A stretch of 6,401 bases of DNA from an uncultured Collinsella sp. (GTDB taxonomy: Bacteria; Actinomycetota; Coriobacteriia; Coriobacteriales; Coriobacteriaceae), in the NCBI GenBank assembly GCA_902492545.1, contig CABULX010000119.1, forward strand, positions 1 to 6,401. The letters run 5' to 3'. A model generated the notes under the pieces. That model searched no databases. It saw nothing but the letters and a program-made list of their open reading frames with translations, and had not been told where the DNA came from. Position numbers and translations under genes: made by a program. Positions 1 through 4,786 of this stretch are shown here, piece by piece. Each line of letters starts with the position of its first letter. Within the stretch, counting starts at the first letter, position 1.

Positions 1-305
1 CGGCGATCGCCATGGACGAGACGCTCGTGATGGCCGCCGTGGATATCTCGGGCCGTGGCCAGGCCTACTGCGAGCTGCCCGTACCGACCGAGCGCGTGGG
101 CAGCTTTGATACTGAGCTAGCCGTCGAGTTCTTCTATGCCTTCGCGCGCGATGCCAAACTAACGCTGCACGTGCGCGAGCTGGCGGGCGGCAATTCGCAC
201 CACATTATCGAGGCCGCCTTTAAGGCCGTGGGCCGCACGATGCGCCACGCCTGCGAGCTCGATCCCCGCGTGCAGGGCATCCCCAGCACCAAGGGCTCAC
301 TGTAA
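1..305 (+). CDS. hisB: Imidazoleglycerol-phosphate dehydratase, C-terminal part (5' end outside window)
   Basis: The reading frame is open from the window edge (first full codon at 3) and gives the last 100 residues of HisB, which dehydrates imidazole glycerol phosphate to imidazole acetol phosphate in cytosolic histidine synthesis. Family landmarks are MDETL (codons 12-26), FDTELAVEFF, and the metal-binding HHIIEAAFKA block (the two His and the Glu at 198-212). The typical C-terminal ending IPSTKGSL is followed by TAA. Family members are about 190-200 residues, so roughly the first half is missing only because the window begins here. Nothing after the dehydratase ending suggests a fused C-terminal domain. 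An N-terminal phosphatase fusion, as in enterobacteria, cannot be excluded from this fragment, but the separate PHP phosphatase nearby makes a monofunctional enzyme likely. It is the first gene seen of the his operon, 46 bases ahead of hisH. Confidence 0.96.
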   Translation, partial: AIAMDETLVMAAVDISGRGQAYCELPVPTERVGSFDTELAVEFFYAFARDAKLTLHVRELAGGNSHHIIEAAFKAVGRTMRHACELDPRVQGIPSTKGSL

Positions 306-309
306 CCTG

Positions 310-351
310 TCCCTTTTTGGCGGGTTTTGAATGAGAAAAGGGAGGGGTCGC
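310..351 (+). promoter_or_regulatory. hisH ribosome binding site within a possible stem-loop
   Basis: A strong Shine-Dalgarno (GGGAGG, 340-345) lies 6 bases before the GTG at 352 and decides the hisH start. The A/G-rich strand of this site is also the 3' arm of an 8-bp perfect inverted repeat, TCCCTTTT (310-317) with AAAAGGGA (336-343), separated by 18 bases. If the stem forms in mRNA, part of the Shine-Dalgarno is hidden. The 5' arm begins only 5 bases after the hisB stop, inside the footprint of a ribosome terminating there. Translation of hisB could therefore open the site and couple hisH translation to hisB. The repeat is visible; the coupling is inference. Confidence 0.5.
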
Positions 352-1053
352 GTGGGCGAACCGAAGATCGTGGTGGTCGACTACCACAAGGGCAACTTGT
401 CGAGTGTCGTGCGCGGGCTTGCGCGCGCCGGTGCCGCCGCCTGCACGTCGGACGACCCGGAGCAGATCCGTAACGCCGACGGCTTGGTCATCCCGGGCGT
501 GGGTGCGTTCTGCGACGCGATTGCCTTTATGCGCCAGAGCGGCGAGGCGGACGCGGTGCTCGACGCCGTTGCCACCGGAACTCCGCTGCTCGGTATCTGT
601 CTGGGCCTTCAGCTATTTTTTGAGCGCGGCAACGAGGGCGTGCCTGCGGACGAGGGCGCGGTTGCCGATGGCAACACCACCGAGCAGGCTGGCGGTCCCT
701 GGGTCGATGGCCTGGGTATTATGCGTGGCTCGTGCACGCGCTTGGAATCGAGTCGCCTGAAGGTGCCGCACGCGGGCTGGGACCAGGTACACATGACGCC
801 CGTCGGTGCGGCCGATCCGCTGCTTGCCGGTTTTGCCGAGGGTGCCAACATGTACTTCACCCACAGCTACGCGGTGGCCGACGATGCCGATGCCGCCGAT
901 GTGCTGGCGCGCACGCACTATACGCGGAGCTTCCCGTGCATCGTGCGCCACGGCAACGTGTGGGGCTGCCAGTTCCATCCCGAGAAATCCTCCGCGCTGG
1001 GTCAGCGCATCCTTAAGAACTTCGTGAGCATCGTCGAGGGGGCCGGCCGATGA
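352..1053 (+). CDS. hisH: Imidazole glycerol phosphate synthase, glutamine amidotransferase subunit
   Basis: HisH hydrolyses glutamine and passes ammonia to HisF within the heterodimeric IGP synthase. The 233-residue protein is a class I (triad) glutamine amidotransferase. The N-terminal strand IVVVDYHKGNL is typical, IPGVGAF (47-53) precedes the oxyanion-hole region, the nucleophile is Cys83 in GICLG, and the rest of the triad is His209 and Glu211 in FHPEKSS. PHAGWDQV and YFTHSYAV are further family blocks. I chose GTG 352 over the in-frame ATG at 331 because a strong ribosome binding site sits directly before the GTG and lies inside the longer reading frame. The translated N-terminus MGEPKIVVVDYHKGN also fits the family length. 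An acidic, Gly/Ala-rich stretch at residues 94-116 lies between LFFER and VDGLG, where HisH usually has a short loop. The stop overlaps the hisA start by four bases (ATGA). Confidence 0.95.
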   Translation: MGEPKIVVVDYHKGNLSSVVRGLARAGAAACTSDDPEQIRNADGLVIPGVGAFCDAIAFMRQSGEADAVLDAVATGTPLLGICLGLQLFFERGNEGVPADEGAVADGNTTEQAGGPWVDGLGIMRGSCTRLESSRLKVPHAGWDQVHMTPVGAADPLLAGFAEGANMYFTHSYAVADDADAADVLARTHYTRSFPCIVRHGNVWGCQFHPEKSSALGQRILKNFVSIVEGAGR

Positions 1054-1793
1054 TTCTGTTTCCCGCAATCGATCTGATCGGCGGCAAGGTCGTGCGCCTG
1101 GAGCGCGGCGACCGGAGCCGCTGCAAGGTATATTCCGACGACCCCGTGGCAGTCGCCCGCTCGTTCGCCGAGCAGGGTGCGAGCTGGGTGCACGTCGTCG
1201 ACCTGTCTGCTGCCTTTGGCGAGGACGAGGACACGTGTGCTGCCAACTCGGCGGCGATTAAGGGCATCTGCGGCATCGACGGTCTGTCTGTGGACGTGGG
1301 CGGCGGCGTTCGCTCGCTTGTACGCATCGACGAGCTGGCCGGCTACGGCGCGCGTCGCATCGCACTGGGCACGGTGCTCGTGACCGAGCCGGGTTTTGCC
1401 GAGGTGGCGGCCCAAGGCTTTGGCGAGCTGCTCGTGGCCGACATCGCCGCGCGCGACGGCCAGGTCAAGGTGAACGGCTGGCGCGACGGCGCGGGCGTGG
1501 CACTCGACGATGCCGTGGCACAGCTCACCGAGCTGGGCTTTAAGCATCTGGTGTATACCGACATCGCGCGCGACGGCATGCAGACGGGCATCGATGTGGC
1601 GGCGTATCGCCATGTGGCCGAGGTCGCGGGCTTTCCCGTCGTGGCTTCGGGCGGCATCTCGATGCTCGACGACATCCGTGCGCTGGCCGCAGTGGGTGAG
1701 GGCGCGATTGAAGGTGCCATTACCGGTCGCGCGCTCTACGAGGGCAACTTTACGCTGGTACAGGCGCTGACCGCCGCCCGAGGGGAGGAGTAG
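1050..1793 (+). CDS. hisA: ProFAR isomerase (phosphoribosylformimino-5-aminoimidazole carboxamide ribotide isomerase)
   Basis: HisA opens the ribose ring of ProFAR (an Amadori rearrangement) to give PRFAR, the substrate of the HisH-HisF synthase. The 247-residue protein is a full-length (beta-alpha)8 barrel. The catalytic Asp8 is in FPAIDLIGGKVVRL, VDVGGGVRS (81-89) is the first phosphate-binding block, and the second catalytic Asp is probably Asp131. TDIARDGM (170-177) follows, and VASGGIS with the ITGRALYEG region forms the C-terminal phosphate site. The start overlaps the hisH stop as ATGA, typical of translational coupling. The gene's last codons carry the ribosome binding site for hisF, which starts 3 bases after the TAG. 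PriA-type bifunctional HisA/TrpF enzymes occur in other Actinobacteria. Nothing here shows that activity directly, and I favour plain HisA. Confidence 0.95.
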   Translation: MILFPAIDLIGGKVVRLERGDRSRCKVYSDDPVAVARSFAEQGASWVHVVDLSAAFGEDEDTCAANSAAIKGICGIDGLSVDVGGGVRSLVRIDELAGYGARRIALGTVLVTEPGFAEVAAQGFGELLVADIAARDGQVKVNGWRDGAGVALDDAVAQLTELGFKHLVYTDIARDGMQTGIDVAAYRHVAEVAGFPVVASGGISMLDDIRALAAVGEGAIEGAITGRALYEGNFTLVQALTAARGEE

Positions 1794-1796
1794 CCC

Positions 1797-2579
1797 ATGC
1801 TTACCAAACGTGTGATTCCCTGCCTGGACGTCAAGGACGGCCGTGTGGTCAAGGGCGTCAACTTTGTGAGCTTGCGCGATGCGGGCGATCCGGTGGAGCT
1901 GGCGCGCGCCTACGACCGCGAGGGTGCGGACGAGGTCGTCTTCTTGGACATTACCGCCACGAGCGACAACCGTGCGACGACCATCGAGATGGCGGCGCAT
2001 GCGGCCGAGGAGCTAGCCATTCCCTATACCGTGGGCGGCGGTTTTCGCGACCTGGCGGGCATGCGCACCATGGTTGCAGCCGGTGCCGACAAGGTGTCGC
2101 TCAACTCTGCCGCCGTGCGCGACCCGTCGCTGATTAGCCAGGCTGCCGCGGCGTTTGGTAGCCAGGCCGTGGTCGTGGCGATCGATGCCAAGCGCGTCGG
2201 TTTGCCCGGCGCATCTGGTGCCGACAAGTGGGAGGTCTTCACGGCGGGCGGCCGCAACGCCACGGGCATCGACGCGGTGGCGTGGGCCGAGGAGGCGGCT
2301 CGTCGCGGCGCCGGCGAGATCCTGCTCACCAGTATGGACCGCGACGGCACCAAGGCCGGATTTGACCTGGCGCTCACCCGCGCCGTGGCGCGCGCGGTGC
2401 CGATTCCGGTGATTGCGAGCGGCGGTGTGGGCGCGCTCGAGCATTTTGCCGAGGGCGTGATTGAGGGCGAGGCCGATGCCGTGCTGGCGGCGAGCGTCTT
2501 TCACTTTGGGACGTTCAGCATTCGCGAAGTCAAAGAGTATATGGCCTCTCAAGGTATTCCTGTGAGGCTGGACTTCTAA
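1797..2579 (+). CDS. hisF: Imidazole glycerol phosphate synthase, cyclase subunit
   Basis: HisF uses ammonia delivered by HisH to convert PRFAR to imidazole glycerol phosphate and AICAR, the latter feeding purine synthesis. The 260-residue (beta-alpha)8 barrel begins MLTKRVIPCLDVKDGRVVKG. Catalytic Asp11 and Asp130 (VVVAIDAKR) fall at the canonical numbers. Arg5, Glu46, Lys99 and Glu174 match the charged gate that opens the ammonia tunnel in the Thermotoga enzyme, where the last is Glu167. The seven-residue offset comes from a loop after residue 133. Phosphate-site blocks are VGGG (79-82), LLTSMDRDGTKAG and VIASGGVG. The block reads GGGF, where family members usually have GGGI or GGGV. A GGAGGAG ribosome binding site sits in the tail of hisA. 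A gap of 142 bases, unusually long for this operon, follows. Confidence 0.97.
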   Translation: MLTKRVIPCLDVKDGRVVKGVNFVSLRDAGDPVELARAYDREGADEVVFLDITATSDNRATTIEMAAHAAEELAIPYTVGGGFRDLAGMRTMVAAGADKVSLNSAAVRDPSLISQAAAAFGSQAVVVAIDAKRVGLPGASGADKWEVFTAGGRNATGIDAVAWAEEAARRGAGEILLTSMDRDGTKAGFDLALTRAVARAVPIPVIASGGVGALEHFAEGVIEGEADAVLAASVFHFGTFSIREVKEYMASQGIPVRLDF

Positions 2580-2585
2580 TGCTGC

Positions 2586-2686
2586 GGCTTGCCCAGGCAC
2601 CCGACCTTCCGGCTCCAACCCTCCTCGCGTACTTAAGTACGCGTCGTCGGGCTTGTCGCTCGGAATCTCGAGCACCTGGACAACCC
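2586..2686. repeat. Long imperfect inverted repeat (about 100-base hairpin) between hisF and hisI
   Basis: The centre is a perfect 18-base palindrome, CGCGTACTTAAGTACGCG (2626-2643). Pairing continues outward, with interruptions: CAACCC (2616-2621) with GGGCTTG (2649-2655, one bulged base), TTCCGG (2607-2612) with TCGGAA (2660-2665, including one G-U pair), CGA (2602-2604) with TCG (2668-2670), CCAGG (2593-2597) with CCTGG (2675-2679), TTG (2589-2591) with CAA (2681-2683), and GG with CC at the base. By hand this gives about 30 pairs over about 100 bases. No T-run follows on either strand, so it does not look like a standard terminator. CTGCG occurs just outside each end (2582-2586 and 2695-2699), which could be a target-site duplication or chance. 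It could be a dispersed palindromic element or an RNA processing or stability signal inside the his mRNA. Confidence 0.75.
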
Positions 2687-2721
2687 TCACCGACCTGCGA
2701 AGTTTGAATTTGGGAAGAGAA

Positions 2722-3051
2722 ATGGAAGAGATAACCGATCCTTCAAAGCTTACATACGACGCCAAGGGGCTGATTCCTTGTGTGGTTCAGCAGTATGACA
2801 CCGGCGAGGTGCTTATGGTTGCTTGGATGAACGAGGAGTCGGTGGGGCTGACGCTCAAGACCGGTACCACGTGGTTTTGGAGCCGCAGTCGCCAGGAGCT
2901 CTGGAACAAGGGCGCGACGAGCGGCAATATGCAGGAGGTCAAGGAGCTTTGGGCCGACTGCGATAGCGATACGCTGCTGGTCAAGGTTGACTCGCCGGGT
3001 CCGGCCTGCCATACCGGCAACCGTACCTGCTTCTTTAAGAAACTCGCGTAG
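2722..3051 (+). CDS. hisI: Phosphoribosyl-AMP cyclohydrolase
   Basis: HisI opens the adenine ring of phosphoribosyl-AMP to give ProFAR, the third step of histidine synthesis. The 109-residue protein is the single-domain form. Family blocks are GLIPCVVQQYDTGEVLMVAWMN, the WSRSRQELWNKGATSGN block (53-69), and the metal site. Asp79, Asp81 and Asp83 (WADCDSDTLL) bind the activating metal. Cys80, Cys96 and Cys103 (ACHTGNRTC) are the zinc ligands known from the family. ATG 2722 is preferred, preceded by GGGAAGAG. The frame also extends upstream to a TTG at 2653, but those extra 23 residues would be encoded by an arm of the inverted repeat and have no counterpart in the family. The HisE activity is on its own gene 46 bases downstream, unlike fused HisIE. 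Confidence 0.95.
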   Translation: MEEITDPSKLTYDAKGLIPCVVQQYDTGEVLMVAWMNEESVGLTLKTGTTWFWSRSRQELWNKGATSGNMQEVKELWADCDSDTLLVKVDSPGPACHTGNRTCFFKKLA

Positions 3052-3097
3052 GGCGGGCGCTCGATTAGACGCTCGGCCAACCAGAAAGGATTGAACT

Positions 3098-3415
3098 ATG
3101 GGTGTGCGCACCGCAAACGTTCAGGATGGAAATATCGGTGAGACGCTGACGGGGCTCGCCGAGGTGATTCACGGCCGTCGCGACGCATCGCCGCAGGAGA
3201 GCTATACCGCTCGCCTGCTGACCGACGTCGAGGACGAGCTGCTCAAGAAGCTTGCCGAGGAGGCGAGCGAGGTGATCATGGCCTGCAAGGATAACGATCA
3301 CGATCACATCCGCTACGAGGCTGGCGACCTGGTCTACCACTTGCTCGTGACGCTTGAGCGCTACGGCATTACCCTCGACGAGCTGGCCGGCGAACTCAAC
3401 GCCCGCCGCCACTAG
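3098..3415 (+). CDS. hisE: Phosphoribosyl-ATP pyrophosphohydrolase
   Basis: HisE removes pyrophosphate from phosphoribosyl-ATP, giving the HisI substrate. The 105-residue protein belongs to the all-alpha NTP pyrophosphatase superfamily, which also contains MazG. The family block SYTARLL (35-41) is followed by KKLAEEASEVIMA with the metal-binding Glu54, Glu55 and Glu58. YEAGDLVYHLLV follows with Glu74 and Asp77. An AGAAAGGA ribosome binding site (3083-3090) precedes the ATG. It is the last gene of the his operon. The next gene converges from the other strand, its stop 120 bases away. The first 20 residues or so (MGVRTANVQDGNIGETL) are slightly longer than in minimal HisE proteins, but the site spacing supports this start. 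Confidence 0.95.
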   Translation: MGVRTANVQDGNIGETLTGLAEVIHGRRDASPQESYTARLLTDVEDELLKKLAEEASEVIMACKDNDHDHIRYEAGDLVYHLLVTLERYGITLDELAGELNARRH

Positions 3416-3454
3416 TCGTTTGGGACAGTCTTTGTTGGTGTAACGGGGTCATGG

Positions 3455-3523
3455 AAGTTGCGGTGAAATAGGGACTGTTTAAGCGCTTCATCAGGCAAAA
3501 CAATCCCTATTCCACCGCAACTT
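3455..3523. repeat. 69-base hairpin (20-base arms) between convergent hisE and the phosphatase gene
   Basis: The arms 3455-3474 (AAGTTGCGGTGAAATAGGGA) and 3504-3523 are reverse complements at 19 of 20 positions, with one A/C mismatch. After one further mismatch the stem continues with TGTTT (3476-3480) pairing AAACA (3498-3502), leaving a 17-base loop that begins with AAGCGCTT, itself a palindrome. It sits in the 120-base gap where hisE and the - strand phosphatase gene converge, which is where a two-way terminator would be expected. However, no T-run follows the stem on either strand and the stem is much longer than usual terminators. Upstream, ACAGTC (3425-3430) could compete for GACTGT (3473-3478). 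A dispersed palindromic element serving as a barrier to read-through is the simplest reading; the function is inference. Confidence 0.75.
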
Positions 3524-3535
3524 ATGAAGGGATGG

Positions 3536-4447
3536 TTAGGCGAGGGGCGTGGACTCCCATTCTCCGGTGAGGTGGGGGATGCCGAAGGTTCGGTAGCCGC
3601 AGTCGTAGGCGTGTGCCTGGGCCTCACGGATATTCCAGCAGATGTCGCAGGCGCGGTGTGCGTCCGAGCCAAAAGTTATCGGCACCTCGGCGTGGGCAAA
3701 GCAATGCAGCAATCCGGTCGTGGGATAGTAGTCGTCGAGGCCCTTGCGCGGTGCGGCGGTCGAGACCTCAATGCGGCGGCCCGTATCGTGGGCGCATTCG
3801 GCCATCTGCTGCCAAAACGGCGCCGGGTCAAAGTCGGGCGCAAAGCCCTCCTTCGAAAAACGCATGACCAAGTCGGGGTGAGCCATCACATCAAAGTTAA
3901 GTGGGCTTTCGCAAGCACGGCACCAGTCGTCGACGTAGCGCTCCCATACGCCGCGTACCCCCAGGTTTTCCCAAACGTGCAGGTTGGTGTCATCGTCGAT
4001 CCAACCGCAAAGGGAATCGGGTGTATCGGGGCGAGCGATGTTTTCCGTTCCCGCCGTACCCGCGGCACCGGCCATGATATCGCCGGGGTCGCCAATCCAA
4101 TGTACGCTGCCCAGGCGTACGACGGCGCCCTGGGACCAGCGCTCCACCAAGGGCTCGCAACCCTCGTACCAATCGCATTCAAAGCCATAGATAAGCTCAA
4201 GCTCCGGCGCGATCTGCGCAGCGAGCTTGCGGGCGTTCTCAAATGCCAGACGATGCGCCGTCAGGCCGCCCTCGACGACCTGCACCTCGCAGTTGGCGTC
4301 CATGCTGGCGGGCAGGGTGAGGTGGTCGGTCGAGACCATGACGCGGCAGCCGGCCGCAGCGGCGGCGCGAACGTTGTCCTCAAACGAGGCATGGCCGTCC
4401 GAAAACGAAGTATGGGTGTGGCAATCGACCAGCGGGCATGCGGGCAT
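3536..4447 (-). CDS. hisK: PHP-domain phosphatase, probable histidinol-phosphatase
   Basis: This 303-residue protein has the metal-binding set of the PHP (polymerase and histidinol phosphatase) fold. His10 and His12 are in DCHTHTSFSDGH, Asp41-His42 in STDH, Glu90 in YGFECDWY, His116 in GSVHWIGD, His190 in VMAHPDL, and Asp262 and His264 in FGSDAHR. This matches the HisJ/HisK-type histidinol-phosphatases, which hydrolyse histidinol phosphate to histidinol. The length and GFE...GSVH spacing fit, and its position next to the his operon supports the role. The ATG is preceded by AAAGGAG (complement of 4453-4459) at 5-base spacing. It carries 14 cysteines, many outside the metal site, which suits an anaerobe. 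It is transcribed toward hisE from its own upstream region, so it is not part of the his operon transcript. Another PHP phosphoesterase activity remains possible because substrate residues cannot be judged by eye. Confidence 0.82.
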   Translation of the reverse strand: MPACPLVDCHTHTSFSDGHASFEDNVRAAAAAGCRVMVSTDHLTLPASMDANCEVQVVEGGLTAHRLAFENARKLAAQIAPELELIYGFECDWYEGCEPLVERWSQGAVVRLGSVHWIGDPGDIMAGAAGTAGTENIARPDTPDSLCGWIDDDTNLHVWENLGVRGVWERYVDDWCRACESPLNFDVMAHPDLVMRFSKEGFAPDFDPAPFWQQMAECAHDTGRRIEVSTAAPRKGLDDYYPTTGLLHCFAHAEVPITFGSDAHRACDICWNIREAQAHAYDCGYRTFGIPHLTGEWESTPLA

Positions 4448-4479
4448 GGCAGCTCCTTTGCGTCAAGCGAATCTGCTCC

Positions 4480-4524
4480 ATTGTAATGGCGCGGCCCCCG
4501 ATGCGACGAGCGCGCCGGGGGCCG
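4480..4524 (-). promoter_or_regulatory. Possible phosphatase promoter with adjacent GC-rich stem-loop
   Basis: On the - strand, TACAAT (complement of 4480-4485) is a good -10 match and would give a leader of about 25 bases that includes the AAAGGAG site. No recognisable TTGACA lies 16-18 bases upstream. That place (about 4503-4508) is the loop of a perfect 9-bp inverted repeat, CGGCCCCCG (4492-4500) and CGGGGGCCG (4516-4524). Such an arrangement could be an operator, so that transcription depends on a bound protein, but this is inference from position only. Confidence 0.35.
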
Positions 4525-4585
4525 AAATCGACTGGAAAGGACGGGTGGCGTGCGAAGGTCGCCACGCAGCATCGGCCCCGCTCCA

Positions 4586-4650
4586 AAACGTGTACGTCAG
4601 CCTCCAAAACCGACAAAAAATGACATGTTTGGAGGCTGACGTACACGTTT
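4586..4650. repeat. Perfect 23-bp inverted repeat with 19-base loop in the divergent gap
   Basis: The bases 4586-4608 and 4628-4650 are exact reverse complements over 23 positions. The arm begins AAACGTGTACGTCAG and ends CCTCCAAA. The loop 4609-4627 includes a run of six A (4615-4620). It lies about 140 bases before the phosphatase start codon and a similar distance before the larC2 start codon, in a region read outward in both directions. A terminator is therefore not an obvious role, and no T-run follows the second arm on the + strand. On the - strand the equivalent sequence after the stem is also not T-rich. Arms this long and exact suggest recent origin or selection, as for a dispersed palindromic element. 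A large dimeric regulator site is the alternative. Confidence 0.8.
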
Positions 4651-4770
4651 GGCTGAGGCGGTGGAGTGTCGGTTTCTTGCGGACAAGGAAAATCGCGCTC
4701 ATCGCGCGCCGCCACACTTGCGCCGCCCGCGATGTGCTAGCGTTTGGATGAACAAAACGAGCCCGTGCGG

Positions 4771-4777
4771 AAAGGAG
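4771..4777 (+). promoter_or_regulatory. Ribosome binding site deciding the larC2 start
   Basis: AAAGGAG sits 9 bases before ATG 4787. A second ATG at 4792 is out of frame. The in-frame ATG at 4748 lacks a comparable site, so 4787 is taken as the start of the downstream gene. Confidence 0.7.
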
Positions 4778-4786
4778 CCGGACCGT

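Larger units (their letters stand above)
4448..4786. other. Divergent intergenic region between the PHP phosphatase and larC2 genes
   Basis: This gap of 339 bases is the only place where promoters for both flanking genes can lie. It holds a GC-rich stem-loop and a -10-like TACAAT on the - strand side, then a perfect 23-bp inverted repeat in the middle, and a ribosome binding site at the + strand end. I found no convincing -35/-10 pair for the + strand gene. The frame of the downstream gene stays open back to a TTG at 4649, but the peptide before residue Met47 of that frame resembles nothing I know, so I do not call it coding. No tRNA or other structured RNA gene was recognised. Confidence 0.6.

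Noticed and set aside
331..351. ATG 331 as the hisH start
   Set aside because: Its first codons are the ribosome binding site of GTG 352, and the seven added residues (MRKGRGR) are not expected in the family.
1002..2000. A 332-codon open frame on the - strand opposite hisA
   Set aside because: It is antisense to hisA and the start of hisF, which match their families over the full length. Long antisense frames arise easily in GC-rich DNA, and the peptide shows no recognisable domain.
2653..2721. Upstream TTG start for hisI adding 23 residues
   Set aside because: The extension would be encoded by an arm of the inverted repeat, has no family counterpart, and ATG 2722 has GGGAAGAG before it.
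3455..3523. Calling this hairpin an intrinsic terminator
   Set aside because: No T-run follows the stem on either strand, so only the hairpin itself is reported, with termination as a possibility.
3524..4486. A 320-codon + strand open frame opposite the PHP phosphatase
   Set aside because: The - strand frame has all PHP metal-binding motifs and a proper ribosome binding site; the + strand frame has neither.
4649..4786. A broken LarC1 remnant before larC2
   Set aside because: The in-frame translation of this stretch does not resemble LarC1 and there is a strong ribosome binding site at 4771-4777, so this looks like a true stand-alone gene rather than a pseudogene or a programmed frameshift.
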